A DNA stretch of 64,000 bases from Methylomonas koyamae (GTDB taxonomy: Bacteria > Pseudomonadota > Gammaproteobacteria > Methylococcales > Methylomonadaceae). Within the stretch, counting starts at the first letter, position 1, and each line of letters begins with the position of its first letter. The stretch spans positions 3,782,001-3,846,000 of the forward strand of contig NZ_AP019777.1 in the NCBI RefSeq assembly GCF_019669905.1, given 5' to 3'. Shown here piece after piece: positions 8,239 to 17,867 of this stretch. The position numbers and the translations under genes are program-made. The notes under the pieces are model-generated. The model was not told the origin of the DNA and did not search any database. It saw only the letters and a program-made list of their open reading frames with translations.

Positions 8239-8991
8239 ATGACTTACTGTATCGCCGTCTCTCTGAAGGACGGCTTGGTATTAACCTCGGATTCCAGAAC
8301 CAACGCCGGCATCGACAACGTCAGTACCTACGGCAAGATGCATGCGTTCACCACGGCCAGCGACCGCAAGATCATCTTGCTCAGCGCCGGCAATCTGGCC
8401 ACCACGCAGGCGGTGATCGACCAATTGAAGCGAGACATTAAAGAGCAGGCCGAAGTCAACCTGGACAGCGTTACCTATTTGTCCGAAGCGGCCGACTACC
8501 TCGGCCACATCAGCGTCGAAAAACAGCGCCGCCACGCCGATTCCGGCCAAAGCAGCTTTAACCCGTCGGCCACTTTTATCCTGGCCGGACAGATCGGCCA
8601 GGAGCCGCACGGCGCCTATCTGGTCTATCCGGAAGGCAATTGCATCACGACCTCCCGCCAAACCCCTTATTTGCAGATCGGCGAAAACAAATACGGCAAA
8701 CCGGTGCTGGACCGGTTTCTGAAAATCGATACCTCGCTGCACGAAGCCGGCCGCTGCTGTCTGATTTCGATGGACTCGACCATGCGCAGCAACGCCAGCG
8801 TCGGTGCGCCGGTGGAACTGCTGATTTACCACAAGGACAGCCTGGCCTTGGACGAGTATTACTGCTTCCAGGAAGACAACGAGTATTTGATCCAACTCCG
8901 GCGCATGTGGCACGAAAAACTGAAGGAAGCATTCGCCACACTGCCGCAATTCAGCAAGGACGATTCCCGGCCGCTGCCGGTGAGTTGCTGA
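8239..8991 (+). CDS. Anbu proteasome-like peptidase (HslV relative)
   Basis: 250 residues. Anbu (ancestral beta subunit, COG3484) is an Ntn-hydrolase related to HslV and proteasome beta subunits. After removal of Met the catalytic Thr is at position 2 (MTYCIAV), and the SDSRTNAG motif supplies the conserved Asp/Arg near residues 17-23. GKMHAF and the C-terminal region fit the family length. Published Anbu proteins assemble into open helical rings. Anbu genes are known to travel with a circularly permuted ATP-grasp protein, an alpha-E protein and a transglutaminase; all three activities follow here. No Shine-Dalgarno is obvious. Confidence 0.93.
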   Translation: MTYCIAVSLKDGLVLTSDSRTNAGIDNVSTYGKMHAFTTASDRKIILLSAGNLATTQAVIDQLKRDIKEQAEVNLDSVTYLSEAADYLGHISVEKQRRHADSGQSSFNPSATFILAGQIGQEPHGAYLVYPEGNCITTSRQTPYLQIGENKYGKPVLDRFLKIDTSLHEAGRCCLISMDSTMRSNASVGAPVELLIYHKDSLALDEYYCFQEDNEYLIQLRRMWHEKLKEAFATLPQFSKDDSRPLPVSC

Positions 8992-9244
8992 CCGGCCAAT
9001 CCGGGCGCCGGCTGGCGCCCGCCGCTACCGCTCCGCCCAACCGAATATTTGCCCGCCCCGCACCCGGCCCAACCTACAGTTAGCCCGGCTTGTCCGCCGC
9101 ACTGACGGCCGAAAAAAAATTTCCGAGAACCCCTACGCAAATCGAAAAATTTGCCTATACTTTTCCGTGCGTTACAGGCCGTTTTTTAAGCCTTTTACAC
9201 TGTAGAACTCGTGATCCAGGCCCTCCGGGCTTGAGGAGAGTGTC

Positions 9245-9586
9245 ATGAACACACTACCTGTTTCCCGCCCCGCCGGACTGTTGGCCGCCATCGTTCTGGC
9301 CGCAGCCTGCCCTCTCGCCGCCCACGCCGCCCCCAAATCGGCGCCGCCAGCGGAATCGCGCCCGGAATTGATTCTGAGCATGCCGTCGGACCGCTGGCTG
9401 GGCGAACAGCCGCAAAGCGGCCCGACATTGGCCGATAACCGCGAGCAAAACCTGATTGCCGCCGGTAAAAACCGCAAATCCAAGGTCGACGTCGCCTGCA
9501 ATATGGATTTGAACGAAAATACCGTCGGCGGCACCGCGCTCAGCGAGCGCCTCGGCGGCAATTGCGAATTCGGTTACCGCTACTGA
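9245..9586 (+). CDS. Small exported protein inside the Anbu island
   Basis: 113 residues with a clear Sec signal peptide (hydrophobic core LLAAIVLAAACPLAAHA, cleavage after AHA). The mature part is about 85 residues, Pro- and Ala-rich at its start, with SMPSDRWLGEQP in the middle and two Cys (near residues 84 and 106) that could form a disulphide; it ends NCEFGYRY. A strong RBS (GAGGAG) precedes ATG, and a promoter-like AT-rich region lies at 9110-9200. The family is not recognised. It sits between the Anbu and ATP-grasp genes on the same strand. Whether it belongs to the system or is an insertion cannot be told. Confidence 0.65.
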   Translation: MNTLPVSRPAGLLAAIVLAAACPLAAHAAPKSAPPAESRPELILSMPSDRWLGEQPQSGPTLADNREQNLIAAGKNRKSKVDVACNMDLNENTVGGTALSERLGGNCEFGYRY

Positions 9587-9987
9587 AACCGGAATAGCCG
9601 CACCCGGCGGCAACCGCCGGATCGCCCCGATCTTGCGCGTAGCGGTCCGGATTGGCGCAGACTTGGCAAGACCACGCATCGCCGCTGCGGCCGCCGGCCG
9701 CGATGCCTATACCCCACCGCGCCGACATCTGCCGCTTATGGTGCGCCGCGCGCCAAAGCCGTGCAAACATCCGCCATTGCCGCCGACTCCCGCCCCGCTC
9801 GCTGCAACCGGCTTGCCCCCTCCGGCCCCGCACAGCCAGCGGCTTCCTGCCCTGGCCCCGTCAGCGAAATCCGTTCCGAAGTCGGCGCGCGGCACGGCTC
9901 TTGCTGGCGATTTTGGCGGTACCGGCCAGCACGCCGAGCAGGCTACTATCGATTGCGTAATTTGCGCTAAACCGGCAAACTCAAAAC
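9587..9987. other. Intergenic, no gene seen
   Basis: About 400 bp of high-GC sequence before the ATP-grasp gene. Frames are open on both strands only because of high GC and show no family-like protein. No terminator, tRNA or repeat was seen. Confidence 0.5.
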
Positions 9988-12519
9988 ATGACCACTTTCA
10001 GCCTGCCAGAATCTTTCGCATCCGAATACCGCCTGGAGCCTGACGGCTACGACGAAATGCTGGACGAAACCGGCCGGATTCGCGCGCATTGGCTGCATCT
10101 AATGCAAGCTCTGATCCAGCTCGGCCCAGACGAAGTTTCCCAGCGCCACCGCGAGGCGCTGCGGCTGTTGCGGGAGAACGGCGTCACCTACAACGTCTAC
10201 GGCGACCCGGACGGCGCCAGCCGGCCCTGGCGGCTGGATCCGGTGCCGCTGCTGGTCTCCAGCGACGAATGGTTCGACATCGAAGCCGGCCTGTTGCAAC
10301 GCGCCGAATTGCTGAATCTAATCCTGGCCGACCTGTACGGCCCGCGGCAACTGGTCAAAAAAAATCTGTTGCCGCTGGAGCTGGTCTACAACCACGGCGG
10401 CTTCTTGCGGGTGTGCGACCAGGTACGCCTGGCCGGCCAGCACCAACTGATTTTGTACGCCGCCGATCTGGCGCGCGGCCCGGACCGGAAGATGTGGGTA
10501 CTGGGCGACCGCACCCAAGCTCCGTCCGGCGCCGGCTACGCGCTGGAAAACCGGCTGGCGATGTCGCGGGTACTGCCCAGCCTGTTTCGCGACAACCAGG
10601 TACACCGGCTGGCGCGTTTCTTCCAATCGCTGCGCGCCGGCCTGAACGCGGTGGCGCCGAAGCGCAGCGAATTGCCGCGGGTCGTGGTATTGACGCCGGG
10701 GCCGTTGAACGAAACCTTTTTCGAACATGCCTATCTGGCCGCCTACCTGGGCTATGCGCTGGTGCAGGGCGACGACCTGACCGTACGCGACGGCTGCGTC
10801 TGGCTGAAATCCTTGACCGGTCTGCAGCGGGTGGACGTGATCCTGCGCCGGGTCGACGACAATTACTGCGATCCGCTGGAACTGCGCGAGGATTCCCGGT
10901 TGGGCGTGCCCGGATTATTGGATGTGGTGCGGCGCGGCAACGTCGCCATCGCCAACCCGTTGGGCAGCGGCGTATTGGAAAACCCGGGCCTGATGGCCTT
11001 CCTGCCCGGTATCGCCGAATACTTCCTGGGCCAACCGTTAAAATTGAATTCGATTGCGACCTGGTGGTGCGGGCAAAGCCGCGAATTGAGCTACGTGTTG
11101 GCCAATCTGCCGCGGCTGGTGATCAAGCCGATTTACCGCAAACCCGGCGAGCACGCCGTGTTCGGCCATAAATTGAGCAAAGCCGAACTCGCGGCCTGGC
11201 GCCAGCGGATCCAGGCCCGGCCGGCCTTTTACGTCGGCCAGGAATACGAAAGCTTTTCCACTGCACCCAGCCTGGCCGACGGCGGCTACCAGCCGCGGCA
11301 GTCGTTATTGCGCTGTTTCATGGTGGCCAGAGCCGACGGCTATACCTTGATGCCGGGCGGCTTGACCCGCAGCGCCCGCAGCTACGGCGAAATGTTGATC
11401 ACGAACCAAATGGGCAGCATCAGCAAGGATACCTGGGTCATCGCCAGCGAACCGCAGCTCGGCTCGCTACCGCAAGCCGGCGATAGCGGCCTCAGCGGCC
11501 ACGCCAGCGCGCTGCCCAGCCGCGCCGCCGACAACATTTTCTGGGTCGGCCGCAACGCCGAGCGCGCCGAAGGCGGCATTCGGTTGATGCGGGCCACGAT
11601 CAAAAAATTATTCATCAACCCGGAACGCGACAATCCCGATTACCAAAGCAGCATGCATACCCTGCTGCGCTGCGTGACCGGCACCACCGGCGCCTACCCC
11701 GGTTTCTTCGGCGAAGACGCCGAAGACTTGTTGAAGGCGCCGGAAGCCGAGTTGCTGGCCCTGGCCACCGACGCCGAGCGCATCGGCAGCCTGCCCGACA
11801 CCATCAACCGCATGGCGCAGTCGGCCTATGCCGTGCGCGACCTGTGGTCGTCGGATACCTGGCGGGTGGTCGACGAAATCGAAGAACAAATCGCCGCCGC
11901 GCAACGCCTGCGCAAGTCCGGGCTCTGGTCGATGCAGGAACAAATGGACCAACTGGTCACCACCTTGTCCGCGTTCAGCGGGCTGGCGATGGAAAGCATG
12001 ACCCGCGGCGACGGCTGGCTGTTTCTGGATATCGGCCGCCGCCTGGAACGCGGCCTGCAACTGGTATCGCTGTTGCGCACGGCCTTTGCCCAAGCGCAAA
12101 GCGAAGCCGCCGAAACCCGGCTGATCGAATCCTTGCTGGACAGCAGCGACAATTTGATTTGCTACCGGCAACACTACCGCGCCAACCTGGAGCTGGCGCC
12201 TTTCCTGGAATTGTTATTGCTGGACCCGAACAATCCGCGTTCGCTGGCCTACCAAATCGCCCGGCTGCAGGAGCACGTCGGCAAGTTGCCGCGCGAGGCC
12301 GGCAACCGCCGCATCAGCGCCGAGGAACGGTTGTTGCTGGAAGCCAGTTGCATTCTGCACATTGCCAACGTCGAAGAATTGCAGACCGTCGCCGAAAACG
12401 GCAGCCGCGAAGCGCTGGACAGCCAACTCGGCAAGATATACGGGCTGCTGGCCAACCTGTCGGAAACGCTGACGGCAACCTATTTCCGCCACGGCGCTGC
12501 GCCGCAATCGCTGTCTTGA
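9988..12519 (+). CDS. Fused circularly permuted ATP-grasp / alpha-E protein
   Basis: 843 residues combining two proteins usually encoded separately. Residues 1 to about 490 are the circularly permuted ATP-grasp domain (COG2308): YDEMLDETGRIRAHW, NHGGFLRVCDQVRLAG, LLVVLTPGPLNETFFEHAYLA-like and GVLENPGLMAFLPG. The GIKPIYRK-like lysine region is at about 370-385 (VIKPIYRKPGEHAVFG). From about 510, LPSRAADNIFWVGRNAERAEG starts the all-helical alpha-E domain (COG2307), ending near 830. The family is predicted to form peptide-like amide bonds; the product is unknown. It is followed after 9 bp by the transglutaminase gene, so they form one operon. The function is inferred from the known Anbu neighbourhood. 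Confidence 0.92.
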   Translation: MTTFSLPESFASEYRLEPDGYDEMLDETGRIRAHWLHLMQALIQLGPDEVSQRHREALRLLRENGVTYNVYGDPDGASRPWRLDPVPLLVSSDEWFDIEAGLLQRAELLNLILADLYGPRQLVKKNLLPLELVYNHGGFLRVCDQVRLAGQHQLILYAADLARGPDRKMWVLGDRTQAPSGAGYALENRLAMSRVLPSLFRDNQVHRLARFFQSLRAGLNAVAPKRSELPRVVVLTPGPLNETFFEHAYLAAYLGYALVQGDDLTVRDGCVWLKSLTGLQRVDVILRRVDDNYCDPLELREDSRLGVPGLLDVVRRGNVAIANPLGSGVLENPGLMAFLPGIAEYFLGQPLKLNSIATWWCGQSRELSYVLANLPRLVIKPIYRKPGEHAVFGHKLSKAELAAWRQRIQARPAFYVGQEYESFSTAPSLADGGYQPRQSLLRCFMVARADGYTLMPGGLTRSARSYGEMLITNQMGSISKDTWVIASEPQLGSLPQAGDSGLSGHASALPSRAADNIFWVGRNAERAEGGIRLMRATIKKLFINPERDNPDYQSSMHTLLRCVTGTTGAYPGFFGEDAEDLLKAPEAELLALATDAERIGSLPDTINRMAQSAYAVRDLWSSDTWRVVDEIEEQIAAAQRLRKSGLWSMQEQMDQLVTTLSAFSGLAMESMTRGDGWLFLDIGRRLERGLQLVSLLRTAFAQAQSEAAETRLIESLLDSSDNLICYRQHYRANLELAPFLELLLLDPNNPRSLAYQIARLQEHVGKLPREAGNRRISAEERLLLEASCILHIANVEELQTVAENGSREALDSQLGKIYGLLANLSETLTATYFRHGAAPQSLS

Positions 12520-12528
12520 GGGCTTGCC

Positions 12529-13410
12529 ATGCGCTACCGGGTTACCCATACCACCGCTTACAACTACCAGCAAACGGTAGGCCTGTCCTACAACGAAGTG
12601 CGGATGCTGCCGCGGCCGAGTCCGAACCAACAGGTCATCGACACCAAATTGCAGATTTCGCCGGCGCCGTGCGACTACCGGGTACGCACCGATTTTTTCG
12701 GCAACCAGGTGGCCTGGTTTTCGATCCGCGAACCGCACCTGACCTTTCAAGTCACCGCGGTCAGCGAAGTCCGGGTCATTCGCCAGCCGGCGCAAACGGA
12801 CCTGGGCCACGGCATCGGCTGGGAAACGGCCAGGGAGATACTGCGTAGCGCCACCGGCGATTCGGCCGTCGACGCCCGCCAGTACGCGCTGGATTCGCCG
12901 CTGGTCAATGCCGATCCCGATCTGGCAGCCTACGCCCAACCATCGTTTGTGCCCGGCAGATCCCTGCCCGAAGCGATACACGACTTGATGCAGCGCATCC
13001 ACCGCGATTTCACTTTCGATCCGGAATTCACCAATTTGGCTACGCCGCTGGCGACGGTGTTGGAGCACCGCCGCGGCGTCTGCCAGGATTTTGCCCATCT
13101 GGCCATCGGTTGCATCCGCTCGCAGGGGCTGGCGGCGCGTTACGTCAGCGGTTACATCGAAACGTTACCGCCGCCCGGCCAAGCCAAACTGGTCGGTGCC
13201 GACGCTTCCCACGCCTGGTTTTCGGTGTATTTGCCGGACCTGGGCTGGATGGACTTCGACCCGACCAACAACCAGACGCCCGGCGACCGGCATATCGTCG
13301 TCGCCTGGGGCCGCGACTACAGCGACGTCACGCCGTTGAAAGGCGTAATTTTCGGCGGCCAGGACCACGAATTGAGCGTCAGCGTCGAAGTGGAAAATCT
13401 CGGCCTCTAA
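12529..13410 (+). CDS. Transglutaminase-like cysteine protease of the Anbu island
   Basis: 293 residues, COG1305 type. The N-terminal beta-rich domain (residues 1-90, MRYRVTHTTAYNYQ start) is typical of this subgroup. The catalytic triad is visible: Cys185 in RRGVCQDFAH, His228 in DASHAWFSVYLP and Asp244 in GWMDFDPTNN. GAGGG precedes the ATG. In the known Anbu gene neighbourhood this protein is thought to cleave or form amide bonds on the product made by the ATP-grasp enzyme. It has no signal peptide, so a cytoplasmic location fits its partners. Confidence 0.93.
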   Translation: MRYRVTHTTAYNYQQTVGLSYNEVRMLPRPSPNQQVIDTKLQISPAPCDYRVRTDFFGNQVAWFSIREPHLTFQVTAVSEVRVIRQPAQTDLGHGIGWETAREILRSATGDSAVDARQYALDSPLVNADPDLAAYAQPSFVPGRSLPEAIHDLMQRIHRDFTFDPEFTNLATPLATVLEHRRGVCQDFAHLAIGCIRSQGLAARYVSGYIETLPPPGQAKLVGADASHAWFSVYLPDLGWMDFDPTNNQTPGDRHIVVAWGRDYSDVTPLKGVIFGGQDHELSVSVEVENLGL

Positions 13411-13658
13411 CTTAAGCGCCACCGCCGCTGCCCGGACCCAGCGCGCAGCAAACCGCTCAAATCGTAGCGTTTCGACACCTATAGCTGGCGCCGCCCGACT
13501 AACGTGCGCCCTGCCGGCCGCCGCGTCCGCCGATTTTCCTCCGGGACGCCCTGCAGATTTACCGCTGCGGCCGATGGCAAAACCTTGCGGTTTATGAGAT
13601 AAACGACGGGCTTCGGCAATCCGGGCCTCGGCCTCTCGCTTTAACCCAAGGTAATTGT

Positions 13659-16600
13659 TTGCAACGTCTAACCCTCTCATTTAACGGCAATCTGGCCGCG
13701 GCAACCGGCCTGGCACTGGCGTACGCGCTGGCAGCAAAACTGGCACTCGATTTTTTTACGCTCCACCGCGCGGTTGCCGTCATCTGGCCGGCCAGCGGCA
13801 TTGCCTTGGGCGGTTTATTGCTGGGCGGCAAAAAATGGTGGCCCGCCGTCTTCGCCGGCTCACTGGCCGGCAATATTTGGGCCGGCTGCCCGGCACCGGC
13901 GGCATTTTTCATCGCCGGCGGCGCGACGCTATCGGCACTGGCCGGCCACGCTTTGCTGCACAACCCTGCGACGACCTGGTTGCAGACGCCGCAGGATTAT
14001 TTACGGTTAGTGCTGTGCGGCGGTCTGGCCTCGGTCATCTCGGCCTTCTGCGGCGCTACCACACTACGGATTTTCGGGCTGGTTCCGCCCGCACAATGGG
14101 CGGACAATTGGCTGAACTGGTGGTTGGCGGACGTGCTCGGCATCGCCATCGCCAGCCCGATCCTGCTGCTGCGGCACTACCGGCCCGCCACGGGCTGGAG
14201 CGCATGGCGCTTAGGCCACGCCGCGGCTTATCTGGCCGCCGCCATTATGGCCGGCCACATTATTTTTCTGCATTGGCCGCTGCACCCCGGCGATTTCGGC
14301 AAAGCGTTCTACCTATTCGCCTTCATCGGTTACGGCGCGTTGAATTTCGGCCTGCCCGGCGTGTTGCCGTTGGTTGCGGCAATGGCGCTGCAAGCGGCAT
14401 TCAGTGTCGCACTGGGCATCGGCTATTTCGCGGATACCGACCCGCATAGCGGCCTGTACCTGGAATGGTCGTACTTATTGATCACCGCCGTGCTGGGCAT
14501 CCTGTTGGCTTTAGCCATCGAAAACCACCAACGCGCCGAGCGGGCCGCCAAATCGCTGGGCGAATTCAACCGGCAGATTCTGGAGTCGCTGCTGGAAGGC
14601 GTAATCGTCTACGACGAGCACGGCCGCTTCAAACTCTGGAACCGTTTCATGCAAGCCATGACCGGCATCACGGAAGCCGACTGCCTGGGCCGAACGCCGC
14701 TGGAAATATTCCCGTGGCTGGCGCGCACCGAGATTCCGGCCGGGATAACCCGCGCACTGCAAGGCGAAACCGTCCACCACGCACCGTTCCAGTCCACAGA
14801 CGGTCGCTGGCTCAGTTCGGTGCAGACGCCGCTACGCGACGCGGACAATAGCATTGTCGGCGTACTGGAATTGGTCAAGGACGAATCGTCTCAAATCCAG
14901 TTCGGCCAATCGCTGTCGGCCTCGGAAGCGCGTTTCAAAAGCATATTGGACAACACCCCGACCGTGATTTTCACAAAGGGGCGGGACGGCATTTACCAAA
15001 TGGTCAACCGCCAATTCGCCGCTATCTTCGGGATGAACGAAGCCGATATCCGCGGCCGTTGCGACAACGATCTGTTCCCGGCCGACATCGCCCAGACTTT
15101 GCGCAACAACGACCGCATGGTGCAGCAAACCCGGCAGCCCTTGATATTCGAAGAAACCATCCAGCATCGCGACGGAACCGAACACATTTACCTGTCGCAC
15201 AAGTTTCCGCTACTCAATCCCGAAGGCGACCTTTACGCAGTGTGCGGCATTTCTACCGACATCAGCGAACGCAAGGCCGCCGAAAAGTTGATCAAGGAAA
15301 GCGAACGCCGCTGGAAATTTGCACTGGAAAGCGGCGGCGACGGCGTCTGGGATTGGGATCTGACCAGCGGCAAAGTGTTTTTGTCGCCGCGCTGCATGGA
15401 GATTCTGAACTTCAGCGAACAGGACAGCCGCAACAATTTCCGCGAATGGGAAACCACGATCCATCCGGAAGACAGTCCGAAACTGATGGCCGATTTACAA
15501 ACGCATCTGGACAATTTGAGCGAACGCTTCAGCAACGAGCACCGGGTCCGCTTCGGCGACGGTTGGCGCTGGATCCTGACCCGCGGCTTGGTCATCGAGC
15601 GCGACGCCAACGGCAAGGCGTTGCGCATGATCGGCACCCAGACCGATATCTCCGAACGCAAGCAATTGCAATGGCTGCAAATGGAAAGAATCGTCAGGGG
15701 CTCACCGGAACCGACACTGCTGGTCGCCGCCGACGGCTCCATCCTGCTCGCCAACCAACCGGCGGCGACGGTTTTCCGCTACACGCTCGATGGTTTGCTC
15801 GGCTGTAACGTCGACGATTTGGTGCCGTTTCCGGCCAGCCTGAACCATGCCGCGTTGCGCGAAAAATTCATGCGCGAAGACAAAGCCCGGCCGATGAGCG
15901 CGAACCGCTTACTGTGGGCGCTGCGTGCCGACGGCAGCCAGTTCCCGGTCGAAATCAGTCTGAATCCGCTCGAGGTCAACAATCAGCGCACCGTCTTGGT
16001 TTCGGTACACGACATCAGCGAACGCAAACGGCTGGAACGGGATATGCAATTGATGGCAATGATCCACAAAGCCATCGGCGAAGCGGTGATGGTGGCCGAC
16101 GCCGACAACCGGATTCTAGCGATCAACGACGCCTTCACCCAACTGACCGGATATACCGAGGAGGAAGTGGTCGGCAAATCCACCGATATTTTGAAATCCG
16201 GCCGCCACGGCCCGGATTTCTACCAGCATATGTGGCATTCGCTAATGCAAACCGGCCACTGGCAAGGCGAAATCTGGAATAAACGCAAGAACGGCGAGAT
16301 TTACCACGAATGGCTGGTAATCAACAGTATCTATAGCGAACGCGGCGAACTGGAGCGGCGGGTAGCGATGTTCTCGGAAATCACCGAGCAAAAGCACATC
16401 GAGCAAGCCATCTGGCGCCAGGCCAATTTCGATCCGCTGACCGATCTGGCCAACCGCCGCATGTTCCAGGACCGGCTGAACCAGGAAATCAAAAAAGCCG
16501 CGCGCGACCGCAACAGCCTGGCGGTGATGCTGCTGGACCTGGACCGGTTCAAGGAAATCAACGACACCTTGGGCCACGGCATGGGCGACGTGCTGCTGAA

Positions 16601-17786
16601 AGAAGCCGCCAATCGCCTGCTCGGCTGCGTCCGCGAAGTCGATACGGTGGCGCGCCTAGGCGGCGACGAGTTCACCATCATCCTCGGCGAACTGGAATCG
16701 GAATCCGATACCGACCGGGTGGCGCAGGCGATTCTGCACAGCCTCAGCGAACCGTTCCGCCTCGGCGAGGAATTGGCCTATATCTCGGTCAGTATCGGCA
16801 TCACCCTGTATCCGCAGGACGCTGCGACTCCCGAGCAATTGATGAAAAACGCCGACCAGGCCATGTACAACGCCAAGCAGCAGGGACGCAACCGCTACAG
16901 CTACTTCACCGCCGAAATGGAACAAGTCGCACAAAACCGGATGCGGCTGACCAACGATCTGCGCCTAGCCTTGGTCAACGGCGAATTCGAATTGAACTAC
17001 CAACCGGTGGTGGACCTGGCCACCGGTTTCATGCACAAAGCCGAAGCGCTGTTGCGCTGGCACCATCCCAAGCGCGGCATGGTCAGTCCGGCCGAGTTCA
17101 TTCCGTTGGCCGAAGAAACCGGCCTGATCGTCGACATCGGCGACTGGGTGTTCCGCGTCGCCGCCCAACAAATTGCCCTCTGGCGCGCGAGCCATGCGCC
17201 GGATTTCAAAATCAGCGTCAACAAATCGCCGGTGCAATTCGCCCGCCACAACCGCGGCGACAGCCAATGGCTGGCTTATATGCAATCGCTGGGGCTGGCC
17301 GGCCAGGCCATCGTCATCGAAATCACCGAGGGCCTGCTGCTGGATGCCGACCACGCGGTCCGCGACCATTTGTACGCCTACCGCGACGCCGGCGTACAGG
17401 TGGCGATCGACGACTTCGGCACCGGTTATTCGTCGCTGTCTTACCTTAAAAAATTCGACATCGATTATCTGAAAATCGACCAAAGTTTCGTGCGCAACCT
17501 GGATTCGGACACCAGCGACCTGATTCTGTGCGAAGCGATCATCGTGATGGCCCACAAACTGGGCCTGAAAGTGGTCGCCGAGGGCATCGAGACCCAAACA
17601 CAAATGGAGCTGTTGCGCGCAGCCGGTTGCGATTTCGGCCAGGGCTACCTGTTTTCCAAACCGTTAGCGGCCGCAGAATTCGTGCACCTGTTCGGCACCA
17701 ACCTGTTGGCCGGGCAAACAGCGCCCGCCGCCCGCGCCGATTCCAGCATCGCCAAATTGTTCGGCGGCGAACAACGCCGCGATTGA
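13659..17786 (+). CDS. MASE1-PAS-GGDEF-EAL cyclic-di-GMP protein
   Basis: 1375 residues. The N-terminus is a MASE1 membrane sensor with about eight hydrophobic segments (residues 10-290; VIWPASGIALGGLLL is typical). It is followed by about five PAS/PAC repeats (residues 300-920), seen as repeated ending motifs of the TDISERKAAE type. The GGDEF domain has GGDEF at 1001-1005 and an intact inhibitory I-site (REVD) five residues before it. The EAL domain starts with EALLR at 1129 and has DDFGTGYSSL and FGQGYLFSKP. Both diguanylate cyclase and phosphodiesterase sites look complete. Translation starts at TTG (13659) with AAGG seven bases before it. It is separate from the Anbu genes (248-bp gap). 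The signal sensed is unknown. Confidence 0.93.
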   Translation: MQRLTLSFNGNLAAATGLALAYALAAKLALDFFTLHRAVAVIWPASGIALGGLLLGGKKWWPAVFAGSLAGNIWAGCPAPAAFFIAGGATLSALAGHALLHNPATTWLQTPQDYLRLVLCGGLASVISAFCGATTLRIFGLVPPAQWADNWLNWWLADVLGIAIASPILLLRHYRPATGWSAWRLGHAAAYLAAAIMAGHIIFLHWPLHPGDFGKAFYLFAFIGYGALNFGLPGVLPLVAAMALQAAFSVALGIGYFADTDPHSGLYLEWSYLLITAVLGILLALAIENHQRAERAAKSLGEFNRQILESLLEGVIVYDEHGRFKLWNRFMQAMTGITEADCLGRTPLEIFPWLARTEIPAGITRALQGETVHHAPFQSTDGRWLSSVQTPLRDADNSIVGVLELVKDESSQIQFGQSLSASEARFKSILDNTPTVIFTKGRDGIYQMVNRQFAAIFGMNEADIRGRCDNDLFPADIAQTLRNNDRMVQQTRQPLIFEETIQHRDGTEHIYLSHKFPLLNPEGDLYAVCGISTDISERKAAEKLIKESERRWKFALESGGDGVWDWDLTSGKVFLSPRCMEILNFSEQDSRNNFREWETTIHPEDSPKLMADLQTHLDNLSERFSNEHRVRFGDGWRWILTRGLVIERDANGKALRMIGTQTDISERKQLQWLQMERIVRGSPEPTLLVAADGSILLANQPAATVFRYTLDGLLGCNVDDLVPFPASLNHAALREKFMREDKARPMSANRLLWALRADGSQFPVEISLNPLEVNNQRTVLVSVHDISERKRLERDMQLMAMIHKAIGEAVMVADADNRILAINDAFTQLTGYTEEEVVGKSTDILKSGRHGPDFYQHMWHSLMQTGHWQGEIWNKRKNGEIYHEWLVINSIYSERGELERRVAMFSEITEQKHIEQAIWRQANFDPLTDLANRRMFQDRLNQEIKKAARDRNSLAVMLLDLDRFKEINDTLGHGMGDVLLKEAANRLLGCVREVDTVARLGGDEFTIILGELESESDTDRVAQAILHSLSEPFRLGEELAYISVSIGITLYPQDAATPEQLMKNADQAMYNAKQQGRNRYSYFTAEMEQVAQNRMRLTNDLRLALVNGEFELNYQPVVDLATGFMHKAEALLRWHHPKRGMVSPAEFIPLAEETGLIVDIGDWVFRVAAQQIALWRASHAPDFKISVNKSPVQFARHNRGDSQWLAYMQSLGLAGQAIVIEITEGLLLDADHAVRDHLYAYRDAGVQVAIDDFGTGYSSLSYLKKFDIDYLKIDQSFVRNLDSDTSDLILCEAIIVMAHKLGLKVVAEGIETQTQMELLRAAGCDFGQGYLFSKPLAAAEFVHLFGTNLLAGQTAPAARADSSIAKLFGGEQRRD

Positions 17787-17867
17787 CGGTTGTCAAACTG
17801 CGGCCGATGGCCGACACTTAGCGCAGAAACGGGCGGCAACCCGGCGCCCGGCCGCAAAGGAGCTTAC

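Noticed and set aside
13165..13680. Minus-strand frame between transglutaminase and GGDEF-EAL genes
   Set aside because: Part beyond 13411 could code a basic peptide, but it overlaps both neighbours, lacks a clear RBS and no family is seen.
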